Source: Pedobacter sp. L105 (GTDB lineage Bacteria; Bacteroidota; Bacteroidia; Sphingobacteriales; Sphingobacteriaceae). From it: a DNA stretch of 64,000 bases. A program made the position numbers and the translations under genes. The notes beneath the pieces are model-generated. The model did not search any database, had not been told where the DNA came from, and was given only the letters and a program-made list of their open reading frames with translations. The stretch is from the NCBI RefSeq assembly GCF_009765875.1, contig NZ_LMUP01000014.1:496001-560000 (forward strand). The letters are read 5' to 3'. This document shows positions 18,040-26,539 of the stretch, one piece after another. Numbering within the stretch: the stretch's first letter is position 1; each line of letters begins with the position of its first letter.

Positions 18040-19062
18040 TTAAGGTTGGTTTAATTCACGGGGTGTAAGTGGTTCGGCTGCCGGTATTCCATTTTTATAC
18101 TTGCGCAGTTCTGCCCCGGCCTGGTACACTGCTTTACGGGCTTCACTTATGCTTCCCAATGGACGATGTACTTCCAGTGTATTCCATGGGTTAAATGAAA
18201 GGTTTTCGCCATAGGCATCCTGGCCCTGAGCGGTGATATCCTGCTTCCGGATAACCAGTGTGGCCAGTTGTATAAATGGTGAATCGGCCTCGCTCCATTC
18301 TACAGTAGCTTTATCCAGCGGTGTTTTTTCCTCGTTCACGCTAAACTGAACCAGAAATTTAAACTGTGCTTCACCCATATTCAGTCGCGCCTGAAGATCG
18401 GCCTGTAAATAATTGTTGTTGTTTTGTGAAGGGGGGGTGCCAAATGGTGTTGAAATAGCTTCCAGCTTATATTTTACGGCTGTATCTCCGAAAGCATAGG
18501 GAAGTCCGCTCCAATAAGATGTGGTTAGACAGCTGTTCACCACTTTTTCCATTTCATCCAGGATCTGGCTGGTCCTTGGATGGGCTTTCAGGTAGGGATC
18601 ATAATTATGATCAACTACACCCGCGCGGGTAAATTCACACATATCTTTTGCGGTATCAACAAAAAAGACATCCATATTCTGCAATAACAGATCGGCTGTA
18701 TCGGCGTATTCATTTCCTGGCAACAACTTTTCACCGGGAATACCAAAAAGTTTAATCCCGATGCCTGTTGTTGTTTTCATATCGGCATATCCAGGTAAAG
18801 TATCACTGGAGAACCTTAGCCAAGCTTCCAGCTTCTCATGCGCAAAAATGCCAATCCGGTATTTTTCCGGTAGTCCGGGCATCATGATAAAATCAGCTTT
18901 GGCGATACCGTGAGGTTTTAAAAATACCGCTCTGCGGACAGGGTTTTGCCCTGCGTTAATGCGTGGCCCCATGGTCATATCAATGAACATCTTTTTGAGG
19001 CAAGCTACAGGATCTGTGCTGCAGTCAAGCGGCGCAGAAGAATTTGCTTTCGTTAATTTCAT
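18040..19062 (-). CDS. Catalase-like haem protein (short catalase family)
   Basis: 340 residues, shorter than classical catalases (about 480). Catalase landmarks are visible: distal His51 in LKPHGIAKADF, WLRFSSD (81-87) with the conserved Arg and Ser, distal Asn129 in LLLQNMDVFFVD (126-136, matching NxPVFFI), and the C-terminal RPLGSISEARKAVYQ with a probable proximal haem Tyr near 313. It resembles the y4iL-type catalase-like proteins. First gene of the operon with the LodA-like oxidase, whose product H2O2 it could remove or use as a peroxidase co-substrate. No signal peptide. Actual catalase activity is not proven by sequence. Confidence 0.85.
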   Translation of the reverse strand: MKLTKANSSAPLDCSTDPVACLKKMFIDMTMGPRINAGQNPVRRAVFLKPHGIAKADFIMMPGLPEKYRIGIFAHEKLEAWLRFSSDTLPGYADMKTTTGIGIKLFGIPGEKLLPGNEYADTADLLLQNMDVFFVDTAKDMCEFTRAGVVDHNYDPYLKAHPRTSQILDEMEKVVNSCLTTSYWSGLPYAFGDTAVKYKLEAISTPFGTPPSQNNNNYLQADLQARLNMGEAQFKFLVQFSVNEEKTPLDKATVEWSEADSPFIQLATLVIRKQDITAQGQDAYGENLSFNPWNTLEVHRPLGSISEARKAVYQAGAELRKYKNGIPAAEPLTPRELNQP

Positions 19063-19185
19063 ACAGTCTTAATAATTGGTTTTAGATTATATGAACTTAT
19101 ACGAGTTAAACTGGCGCTGCGGATATACAAAAGATAAGTTTTTGATAAGGACTATCAAAAGAGATAAAGCCTGATAAAATAAAAA

Positions 19186-19256
19186 CCCTGTTAAATGTTA
19201 ATGCAAGGCCCCATTATTGTCTAAATTTTAGGGCCTTAAATTAACGTTTAACAGGG
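19186..19256 (-). terminator. Large hairpin terminator of the GH2 gene
   Basis: Arms 19186-19211 and 19231-19256 pair over 26 positions with about three mismatches around a 19-base loop. On the minus strand the stem is followed by TTTTTATTTTAT, a classic U-tract. It lies 47 bases after the GH2 stop and separates it from the catalase-LodA-LodB operon. Confidence 0.85.
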
Positions 19257-19302
19257 GAGAATAGAAGGTGTCTTCTGTATTTAATCCTGTCTTTTTTGCT
19301 AT

Positions 19303-21153
19303 CTATTGCGGTTTAAGTTCCACCAATGATTTATCATAGAGTTTATCTGTTACCTGTTTCAATTTGATTACCGGAATTTTAATCACTTTCCTATCGTAAG
19401 TCATCAATCCATTTGTCTCTTGTTCTACATCAGTTGTCTGGGTATAAACTGCTGCTGATAAGCCTTTTTTGATTAGTGTTTCCATGGTTACCATAAAGGA
19501 AGCATACTTATCAAACATTTCATCAGAGGTTTTAAAAGTTTGATAACCCCAGTTGTTTTTGTCTGCCCAGGTATGTCCGCTGAGTGGTAAACCAAGTCCG
19601 CCAAATTCTCCTAAAACTACTGCATGGGTTGGGCCAAACAAGTCTGGTCTCGGCATCGCCGGATTTGGATAGTGGTGAAGGTCTACCAGGTCTCCAGCAA
19701 TCACATGGTTACCTCCGCTGGCGCTGTTCACTAAACGCGACGGGTCTTTTTTCTTTGTCCAGTCGGCAATCTCCTTGGTTTTAAACTGTCCCCAGGATTC
19801 GTTAAAAGGAGTCCATACTACGATACAAGGGAAATTATGCAGCGCATCCATAATGCTGTTCCATTCTTTACGGTAGATGGCTTCAGACTCAGGTGTACGG
19901 TCTTTATCCGTTCCGCCCATTATCCCCAGGTCAGGCTGCCATTCATTACCCAGATCGCCGCTAGGCATATCCTGCCAAACGAGTATGCCTAATTGATCAC
20001 ACTCATAATACCAGCGTGCAGGTTCTACCTTGATATGTTTACGGATCATATCAAAACCCATTTCTTTGGTTTTAATAATATCAAATGTCATGGCCTCTTC
20101 AGTTGGAGCAGTATACAAACCGTCAGGCCACCAGCCCTGGTCCAGCGGGCCATATTGAAATACAAACTCATTATTGATCAGCATTCTTTGAACACCATTT
20201 TTATCGAGGCCTATCGAAGACTTACGCATGGCGAAGTAGCTGGTCGCCTCATCAATTGTTTTTCCGTTGCGTAGCAAAGCTATTTTAAGATGGTAAAGAA
20301 AAGGAGAGGAGGGCGACCAAAGCTTAGGGTCTGCTATAGTTAAGGAGGCTGTTCCTGTAGTTTCTATTTTTTGTTCAGCTACCTGGGTAGTACCGTCAAA
20401 AGCTGTGACCTGTAGTTGGTCTCCCGGTTGTGCAGCTTGTACATCGGCTGAAAAAGAAAGCGATTTACTGTCTATATCTGGAGTTTGTTTGGTAGACGCG
20501 ATATACGTTTTCGCCACGCCTTCCAGCCATACCGTTTGCCAGATGCCGGTAACCGGGGTATACCAAATACTTTCATTTTTTCTAAGCTGTTTGCCCCTTG
20601 GCTGCGGGCCTTCGTCAGTAGGGTCCCAAACGCTGATCACCAATTCCTGTTTGCCGCCTTTTTTTACAAAAGCAGTCACGTCAAAAGAAAAAGGATCATA
20701 TCCGCCTTCATGCGTTCCTACTTTTTTTCCGTTTAACCAGATATCCGCTTTCCAGTCTATAGCCCCGAAGTGAAGCAGGATGGTGTTTTTCATGGTGGCA
20801 GGAACTGCAAAACTAGTTTTGTACCATAATAAATTATTTTTATCAATGGTTTTTCCTACACCAGAAAGAGAAGATTCTATGGCAAAAGGAACAAGGATCT
20901 TTCCCTGATAGTTTTTTGGTGAGGTCTCATCTTTAGCTGTGATGGCATAATCCCAAAGGCCGTTAAGGTTTTTCCAGTTGTCCTTTCTTACCAGCTGCGG
21001 TCGGGGATAGGCTGGTAGAGGATGGGCGGGATCTACTTTAGCTGCCCATGGGGTAGAGATCTTTCCTGGAACAGGTTTCCAGTCCTGCGCCTGTACAGGG
21101 TTAAGTAATGCGTGAGTCAGGCATAATCCAATAAAAGAGGATATTAATTTCAT
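19303..21153 (-). CDS. Glycoside hydrolase family 2 (beta-galactosidase/glucuronidase-like)
   Basis: 616 residues from the ATG at 21153, which starts a signal peptide (MKLISSFIGLCLTHALLNPV, cleavage near VQA-QD); the longer frame from 21207 would hide it. Domains in order: jelly-roll sugar-binding domain (about 40-200, NLNGLWDYAI, WYKTSFAVP, ADIWLNGKKVGTHEGGY), Ig-like middle, and a TIM barrel with the acid/base Glu in TPFNESWGQ and the nucleophile Glu in VVLGEFGGLG. It lacks extra C-terminal domains. Exported to periplasm or surface. Divergent from an AraC gene, with a perfect palindrome between them, so local regulation is likely. Exact sugar specificity is not readable. Confidence 0.93.
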   Translation of the reverse strand: MKLISSFIGLCLTHALLNPVQAQDWKPVPGKISTPWAAKVDPAHPLPAYPRPQLVRKDNWKNLNGLWDYAITAKDETSPKNYQGKILVPFAIESSLSGVGKTIDKNNLLWYKTSFAVPATMKNTILLHFGAIDWKADIWLNGKKVGTHEGGYDPFSFDVTAFVKKGGKQELVISVWDPTDEGPQPRGKQLRKNESIWYTPVTGIWQTVWLEGVAKTYIASTKQTPDIDSKSLSFSADVQAAQPGDQLQVTAFDGTTQVAEQKIETTGTASLTIADPKLWSPSSPFLYHLKIALLRNGKTIDEATSYFAMRKSSIGLDKNGVQRMLINNEFVFQYGPLDQGWWPDGLYTAPTEEAMTFDIIKTKEMGFDMIRKHIKVEPARWYYECDQLGILVWQDMPSGDLGNEWQPDLGIMGGTDKDRTPESEAIYRKEWNSIMDALHNFPCIVVWTPFNESWGQFKTKEIADWTKKKDPSRLVNSASGGNHVIAGDLVDLHHYPNPAMPRPDLFGPTHAVVLGEFGGLGLPLSGHTWADKNNWGYQTFKTSDEMFDKYASFMVTMETLIKKGLSAAVYTQTTDVEQETNGLMTYDRKVIKIPVIKLKQVTDKLYDKSLVELKPQ

Positions 21154-21174
21154 AAAGATAATTTGGTTGTAATC

Positions 21175-21188
21175 TAATTGGCCAATTA
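21175..21188. promoter_or_regulatory. Perfect palindrome between GH2 and AraC genes
   Basis: TAATTGGCCAATTA is a perfect 14-base palindrome 21 bases upstream of the GH2 ATG, in the divergent promoter region shared with the AraC-type gene. Candidate operator. Confidence 0.45.
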
Positions 21189-21328
21189 AAACATTAAAAT
21201 TGAACAAATCGTATCAACTTACCACTGATTTGTCTCAATTTACAGAAAGGCGGCTTTTAGACTGGAATTATTTTTCCAAAGTCTATTAAATATATGATAT
21301 TGCCAGCAAATTGATTCATCCCATTGTT

Positions 21329-22186
21329 ATGGAATACACTTCGCTTCCCGACCATCTTTTACCTGCGGCTGCTGAAAACGAAAGTGTATACTTTGTGCCG
21401 TATTCCTCTGTTGTCCCTATTACAAAAGGCAAAAGCCGATTGAATAAACATATGATCAGTTTAATTACTGAAGGTGAAAAAATTATCCATATTGAGGGGA
21501 AGCAGATTCCTGTAAAACCGAGCCATATCTTATTACTGTCTGCAGGAAACTATTTGTATACAGAACGTTTTAAACCCAATGAAAGGATAAAAAGTATCAT
21601 TGTGTATTTTGATGATCATTTTTTGCAGCAGGTGATCCGTCAGGTTTTATCAGAACCAGTTGGGGCAAATCAGCATGCTCACCCTGAGGCCGCTTCATTT
21701 GCAGTTTTTGAAAAAGATAGCTACCTCCACAGCTTTATTGAATCCCTACAATCATTATTGGACAACAACCTGTTTTCGCCGCCTTTGCAGGCGAATAAAT
21801 TAACTGAACTGCTGTTATACCTCCATAACAAATATCCTGAAATACTGGAAAACTTTCAATTTGCTTCCCTTCATAGGCCCGAAGAAGAACGGATCAAACT
21901 GGTGATAGAGCAGAATCTGCTAAATAATTTGTCTGTTAGCGAGCTTGCCTTTCTCTGTTACATGAGCCTGCCTACATTTAAAAGAAAATTCCAGCGGTTA
22001 TACCATCAGTCGCCAGCCAAATGGATGCAGGAACGCAGGCTAGAAAAAGCAGCAAACCTGTTACGGCTCAACGGGACAAAACCCAGTGAGGTATATCTTG
22101 AAGTTGGCTATGAAAACCATTCCAGTTTTTCCCATGCCTTTAAAGATCATTTCGGGGTCTTACCCAAAGACTACTGTTCAAATTGA
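21329..22186 (+). CDS. AraC-family transcription regulator
   Basis: 285 residues from the ATG at 21329; an upstream TTG at 21311 is rejected. A cupin-like sensor half (about 1-150; KPSHILLLSAGNYLYTERF) is followed by two AraC helix-turn-helix motifs at the C-terminus (LSVSELAFLCYMSLPTFKRKF and VYLEVGYENHSSFSHAFKDHF). It is divergently transcribed from the GH2 gene across a short region holding a perfect palindrome, so it is likely to control that gene. Effector unknown. Confidence 0.92.
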   Translation: MEYTSLPDHLLPAAAENESVYFVPYSSVVPITKGKSRLNKHMISLITEGEKIIHIEGKQIPVKPSHILLLSAGNYLYTERFKPNERIKSIIVYFDDHFLQQVIRQVLSEPVGANQHAHPEAASFAVFEKDSYLHSFIESLQSLLDNNLFSPPLQANKLTELLLYLHNKYPEILENFQFASLHRPEEERIKLVIEQNLLNNLSVSELAFLCYMSLPTFKRKFQRLYHQSPAKWMQERRLEKAANLLRLNGTKPSEVYLEVGYENHSSFSHAFKDHFGVLPKDYCSN

Positions 22187-22242
22187 GCTTTTAGCCGTAT
22201 ATTTTGAGCCTTTAGCCTTAATCGTTAGCCTCTGGCTTCAGC

Positions 22243-22250
22243 TACTTTTG
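22243..22250 (+). promoter_or_regulatory. Candidate -7 promoter element for the SnoaL-like gene
   Basis: TACTTTTG matches TAnnTTTG, 18 bases before the ATG at 22268. No good -33 box is seen. Confidence 0.35.
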
Positions 22251-22267
22251 TGGTATAAAAATTATAT

Positions 22268-22681
22268 ATGATGAGCATAGAACAGAACAAGTCTTTAGTT
22301 TTAAAATACAACAAAGAAGTTATTGAGAATTGCAACATGGAAGTTTTCAAAGAGATTACCACGCCTGATTTTATCAATCATTCAACAGCGCCTGGGATAG
22401 CGGGCGATAGAGAAGGAATGATCTATTTCTTTTCCGGAATATTACACTTGGCTTTTCCAGGCCTTAAAGTAGAAATATTGGATTCTATTGCAGAAGGGGA
22501 CAAAGTAACCACCAGAAAAATAATTACCGGAACCCACCAGGGCGAGCTTTTCGGAATACCCGCTACCGGTAAAGCTGTCAGGATTAGTGTTATCGATATT
22601 TTAACGATTGAAAACGAAAAAGTAAAGGAACATTGGGGGGAGAATAATTTTGCCGCTGTAGTTCAATCTCTGCGCGCTTAG
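22268..22681 (+). CDS. SnoaL-like ester cyclase/NTF2-fold protein
   Basis: 137 residues; two tandem ATGs (22268, 22271) are equally possible. The pattern NKSLVLKYNKEVIENCNMEV, DFINHSTAPG, ILHLAFPGLKVEI, GTHQGELFGIPATGKAV and VKEHWGENN is typical of the SnoaL-type polyketide cyclase/ester cyclase family, a small NTF2-fold barrel. Most such stand-alone proteins have no known substrate. It follows the AraC gene by 81 bases with its own -7-like element, so it may be a separate unit. Confidence 0.88.
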   Translation: MMSIEQNKSLVLKYNKEVIENCNMEVFKEITTPDFINHSTAPGIAGDREGMIYFFSGILHLAFPGLKVEILDSIAEGDKVTTRKIITGTHQGELFGIPATGKAVRISVIDILTIENEKVKEHWGENNFAAVVQSLRA

Positions 22682-22764
22682 TGGCCTGAATTTTCCCCGG
22701 TGCATATAGCTTTAAGTTATTTCACAAGGCAATGACCTAAGGATATGCTTATCCCCGAAATAGA

Positions 22765-22799
22765 AAAAGGCTGGTTATTTATAGATGATCAGCCCTTTT
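22765..22799 (+). terminator. Hairpin after the SnoaL-like gene
   Basis: AAAAGGCTG (22765-22773) pairs with CAGCCCTTTT (22790-22799) with one bulged C. A short T-rich run follows. Probably a terminator. Confidence 0.5.
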
Positions 22800-22847
22800 A
22801 TGATTAATAGTATTGGAAAAATTGATCTTTCTCCAAATTGATTCTAA

Positions 22848-23168
22848 CTAATTAGTCTCTAACGTAGTTTTTATAGTTTTCTCTAAAGCGTGTACAATCG
22901 CATCTTTATAAGCGGTGAAACTCTGCTGACGTATTTCATCTGTTTCACTCTCTTTAATAGATTTTTTACTTTCTTTGATCTGCTGCAATTCATTGGTGTA
23001 CAGGTCATTAAATGTTTCCGGTTCTTTGTTTTTCAATATCCTTACCGTATGCGAGTATTTTTCCTGGCTATCTCCAAGATTAGCTAAACTTTTCTCATCA
23101 TAACCAGTGATGCCAACAATCCTTGTCAACAGCTTTTCAAGCTTTCCTCTTTCTTTTGCGTAACCCAT
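22848..23168 (-). CDS. Hypothetical helical protein
   Basis: 106 residues, not recognised. The sequence is highly charged and rich in Lys, Glu and Thr, with predicted long helices (ELQQIKESKKSIKESETDEI) and no signal or membrane segment. It is a single gene between the SnoaL-like gene and the ATPase pair, transcribed away from the latter. The frame is continuous and codon use looks coding, but there is no domain evidence. It could be a small regulator or stress protein; no function is assigned. Confidence 0.55.
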   Translation of the reverse strand: MGYAKERGKLEKLLTRIVGITGYDEKSLANLGDSQEKYSHTVRILKNKEPETFNDLYTNELQQIKESKKSIKESETDEIRQQSFTAYKDAIVHALEKTIKTTLETN

Positions 23169-23386
23169 AATTCTGGCGAATATACCAGTTCCTGAAGAAA
23201 TATAAGAGTAAAGATTATTTTATCCTCGCGGGCAGGACTAAAATTAGCTAAAAGAATATAACTTGTAGGGTATTAATCACCTCTTTATTTTTCATTAATT
23301 ACAGATTCAAAATGGTGTTATCAAGTAATTTATATTTTCGTTAGTCTAGTTTGTTTTTATGAATTACCTTTGAATTATACGTGTAT

Positions 23387-24652
23387 ATGGCAAATATAAA
23401 TAACTATACTTATTTGAAAGGCGGACATCTTGTCGGATATAAATCGATAGAGGTGCTTGAAGTAAACTTAAAGAAGGGAATGAATCTTATCATTGGGCAT
23501 AATGGGTCTGGAAAATCGAATTTTCTAGAAATGCTTGCCCAAATTTTATTATCTGTAAATCCAAATCGAAAAATAGATTTTAGATATGCGGATATCGCTT
23601 TTTGTCTAGAGAATGGAGAAGATCTTATTTATGAGATAACTAGGAATATTTCAAAATCCAATCGCCACATAGAGCGTGTCGATTATGAATTGGACGAGAG
23701 AGAAGTTCAAATAACACAAAAATTGACTCTTAGTGATGAGGAAATTTTCGTGACGAATGAAGATGAACTTAATTCGGGTTCATTTAGGAAGTATAGACGA
23801 AGTAGAAATAGGAATCTTGGATTTCTTATCTCGTATTTTACTCAATTTGTAATTGATCCTTTGTTCCTGAAATTTTCGATGCCAAGATCAATGCCAGCTG
23901 TGGATTTTCCAGCGTCTGTTGTTATTCATTTGGCCTCAGAAGATGAATTTTGGGAAACTGATATTACTACTTTTTTTATTAGAAAGTTAATCATTTTGGC
24001 GGAGGATAAGTTTACCGATGAATATTACATGGAAGGTGAACGTGAAAATCTCACCGAAGAAGAAAATAAAGAAATATTTGATAAGTATCTAATTGAAGCA
24101 ATAAAACAGGGAGGCTTTTATAAAAAATTAATTATTGATCAGGATATTATTGATAATCTTCGTCAGTTTAGTCCTATTCAGGATATACGGTTTAGCGAGA
24201 ACATTAATATATTCCATGATGAACGAAAGATAACCATAGAAAATATAAAGCTTGAATTTTTTGTAAACGATACTTGGATCCCATGGTCGCAAATGTCTGA
24301 TGGAACCAAAAGAATGTTTTATATCATATCTGAAGTAACTTTTAAAAAACATGGAATTATTCTAATTGAAGAACCAGAAATAGGTATCCATCCACATCAG
24401 TTCGAATCCATCATGCAATTCCTGAAAGAGCAATCCGAATATAAACAGTTTATAATTTCTACTCATTCTCCAAAGGCGCTCGATCATCTGGACTCAGATG
24501 AACTTGACCATATTCTGATTGCCAAATATGAAGGGAGTAGAGGAACTACACTTACTAACCTTAATGCAGAACAAATGATTAAGGCTAAAGAATATACTGA
24601 AAAAGTAGGCTTTTTAAGTGATTACTGGTTAATGTCAGATCTTGAGGGATGA
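23387..24652 (+). CDS. AAA/ABC-type ATPase of a probable two-gene defence module
   Basis: 421 residues from the ATG at 23387; a GTG at 23381 is also in frame. Walker A GHNGSGKS (37-44), an ABC-like signature region SDGTKRM, Walker B IILIEEPEIGIHP (about 322-334) and the switch His in IISTHSPKALDHL put it in the AAA_15/AAA_21, OLD/RecF-like ATPase class. Unlike OLD nucleases it has no C-terminal TOPRIM domain; that role is probably taken by the next gene, whose start overlaps its stop (ATGA). The pair is more AT-rich than its neighbours, consistent with transfer. By architecture it resembles ATPase plus effector anti-phage systems, but no known system is matched exactly. Confidence 0.9.
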   Translation: MANINNYTYLKGGHLVGYKSIEVLEVNLKKGMNLIIGHNGSGKSNFLEMLAQILLSVNPNRKIDFRYADIAFCLENGEDLIYEITRNISKSNRHIERVDYELDEREVQITQKLTLSDEEIFVTNEDELNSGSFRKYRRSRNRNLGFLISYFTQFVIDPLFLKFSMPRSMPAVDFPASVVIHLASEDEFWETDITTFFIRKLIILAEDKFTDEYYMEGERENLTEEENKEIFDKYLIEAIKQGGFYKKLIIDQDIIDNLRQFSPIQDIRFSENINIFHDERKITIENIKLEFFVNDTWIPWSQMSDGTKRMFYIISEVTFKKHGIILIEEPEIGIHPHQFESIMQFLKEQSEYKQFIISTHSPKALDHLDSDELDHILIAKYEGSRGTTLTNLNAEQMIKAKEYTEKVGFLSDYWLMSDLEG

Positions 24653-25242
24653 TTAATGTAGGTCTTGTGGGCGAGGATCCCAATGATACTTCCTCTATGA
24701 ACTTGCTTTTGTCAAAGGAATATGGTAAAACAGTAAGATTTCGGAATTTGGTTCGGGGTATACGCGGAACGCAGTTAGATACTCTTAAATTCAGAAATGC
24801 GCTTAAGATTGAACTGGAGAAGGAAAGATGTGAATTTGCTATATTCATCCGGGATTTAGATGCATTTTCATCTCAACAGGATGAAGTTGATAAAAAGAAA
24901 GCCTGGTTTAAACTTTCCAATGAGCACTGCGGCGGAAACCATCTTTTTCTTTTAAATATTTGGGAACTTGAAGCTCTGATTTTCGGCGATATTGAGGGGT
25001 TTAATTACCAGTATGGTACGTCAATCAGGCCGGGAAGAAATCCTATGCACATTAAAAATCCTAAAGAGGAACTTAAAAATGCTACCTTCAAATCAAAAAG
25101 GAAATTTGAAGTATCTCATTGTCCAGAGATTTTTAGTAAGCTCGACTTAAAAAAAATCAGATCTAATTGTGTGAATTTTAGAGATTTTTTAAATCAGTTT
25201 GATGAGCTCCTGCTGGCGGAATACAAAATTCAAATGGGATAA
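24649..25242 (+). CDS. DUF4276/TOPRIM-like partner of the ATPase
   Basis: 197 residues, translationally coupled to the ATPase by an ATGA overlap. Motifs that look catalytic are GEDPND (8-13, the GE-P-D start of DUF4276-type proteins), the acidic RDLDAF (Asp69, Asp71) at the end of a beta strand, and WELEALIFGD (Glu106, Glu108, Asp114). This E...DxD...ExE pattern suits a metal-binding TOPRIM-like nuclease fold. In the inferred module the ATPase would sense or regulate and this protein would be the effector. The family assignment is by motif memory; catalytic activity is inference. Confidence 0.75.
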   Translation: MINVGLVGEDPNDTSSMNLLLSKEYGKTVRFRNLVRGIRGTQLDTLKFRNALKIELEKERCEFAIFIRDLDAFSSQQDEVDKKKAWFKLSNEHCGGNHLFLLNIWELEALIFGDIEGFNYQYGTSIRPGRNPMHIKNPKEELKNATFKSKRKFEVSHCPEIFSKLDLKKIRSNCVNFRDFLNQFDELLLAEYKIQMG

Positions 25243-25245
25243 AAA

Positions 25246-25944
25246 CTACATGATCAATTTATAACCCTGCCCGCGTACATTTAGAATTTTAATTTTACAA
25301 TCACGATGGAAATATTTACGGAGTCTTGTAATATATACATCCATGCTTTTTGTGTTACGTATATTATCTTCTCCCCAGATCTTCAGCAGCGTTGTTCCCC
25401 TGTTCAAAAGATCATTTTTATGTTCTACCAGTAAATTCAATAAATCAGTTTCGCGTTGTGATAAAGTAATCACTGTATCCTTGTACAGTAGCTCGTTAGT
25501 CATATAATTTAAGGTGTAAGCACCTATGGCGATTTTTGCAGATTCGTCCTTAGTTTCAGCATCTGCTGGCCGGTTTAAATTTCTTCTTACCTGGCTTTTT
25601 ACGCTTGTAATTAACTCCTCCATGTTAAAGGGCTTCTTTATATAGTCATCCCCGCCGGCCTCCAGGCCTCGCAATATATCCATGGTATGGTTTTTAGCCG
25701 ACAAAGAGATAATAGTCACCTGCTGATCCAGCTGGCGTATATCCCTGACCATGGAAATTCCATCTCTGCGTGGCACCATAATATCTATCATGCACACATC
25801 TGGCTTAAAGAATTTAAAAAAGTTCCATCCTTCCAGGCTATTGACCGCAATGTGTACTTTAAAGCCGTTGCTTTCAAACGCCTTTTTGATGGTCATAGCC
25901 AATACTTCGTCTTCTTCTATTAAAAGCAGTTTTATTTTGTCCAT
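25246..25944 (-). CDS. OmpR-family response regulator (orphan)
   Basis: 232 residues: receiver domain with acidic residues at 11-12, phospho-acceptor Asp54 in CMIDIMVPRRDG, and the conserved Lys in DDYIKKPF, then a winged-helix Trans_reg_C domain (about 140-232; ITLSQRETDLLNLLVEHKN, DVYITRLRKYF, VRGQGYKLI). No histidine kinase is adjacent, so its partner is elsewhere or it is degenerate in input. It is convergent with the ATPase/DUF4276 pair, separated by 3 bases only, leaving no space for a terminator. Confidence 0.93.
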   Translation of the reverse strand: MDKIKLLLIEEDEVLAMTIKKAFESNGFKVHIAVNSLEGWNFFKFFKPDVCMIDIMVPRRDGISMVRDIRQLDQQVTIISLSAKNHTMDILRGLEAGGDDYIKKPFNMEELITSVKSQVRRNLNRPADAETKDESAKIAIGAYTLNYMTNELLYKDTVITLSQRETDLLNLLVEHKNDLLNRGTTLLKIWGEDNIRNTKSMDVYITRLRKYFHRDCKIKILNVRGQGYKLIM

Positions 25945-26484
25945 GTTCCAGGGATGCTATCCTAAATATGATCTCTTTTTCATTGAATCAGGAATAGATA
26001 TAGTTTTAAATTTACAGAGCTAAATTAATATTTTATTACTAAATCAATGGATATTAAAGTCCAATACACTATTGGTTTAAAGGTAGGCAAAGGCATAACA
26101 CGCTTATCGGTAAATCAATCTGCTTAAAAGTCCAAAACGAATCACCGACCGTTGTTAGCTGCTTTTAATTCCAGGTCGGCTGCCCCCTGGCTGCGCTATA
26201 ATTGCCTCTTTTGTATAGTAAATGTGGGCAGGTAGGGCGTAACGAGGGAGCAGTCGATGTGTACCAGAAAGCCTTTTACAATCCGGTATCTTCAGGAAAA
26301 AGAGCCGGTTTTTAACCACTAAAATTGATATAAAAACTGAATTTTAATTAAGAAAGAAGCTGATGCACAATTTCTACTACAGACGGTTAGGCTTGAACCT
26401 GAGGAGAAAACAGTCTTTTTATGGCTGCGCACTATTGAAGCTTTTTTGGACAAAAAACGCAAAAAAACCTCAGCCTGATTTTAG
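25945..26484. other. Intergenic region without a recognised gene
   Basis: About 540 bases between the divergent response regulator and AI-2E permease genes. The frame of the permease is open upstream from 26363, but the peptide before residue 60 is not membrane-like and looks non-coding. I see no RNA motif or repeat; the locally GC-richer patch near 26180-26260 may be decayed sequence. Confidence 0.4.
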
Positions 26485-26492
26485 TAACTTTG
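26485..26492 (+). promoter_or_regulatory. Candidate -7 promoter element for the AI-2E-type permease gene
   Basis: TAACTTTG matches TAnnTTTG and lies 47 bases before the ATG at 26540, supporting that start over the longer frame. The -33 box is not clear. Confidence 0.4.
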
Positions 26493-26539
26493 TCATTCTG
26501 CCTGCTTTGACATTCAATGGAATCAGGCAGCTTAATGAT

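Noticed and set aside
23387..25242. Naming the ATPase pair PARIS or Gabija
   Set aside because: The second protein shows DUF4276-like motifs rather than DUF4435 or a UvrD-like helicase, so only the architecture is comparable.
26363..26539. N-terminal extension of the AI-2E permease by 59 codons
   Set aside because: The extra peptide is not membrane-like and a -7-like box lies inside it.
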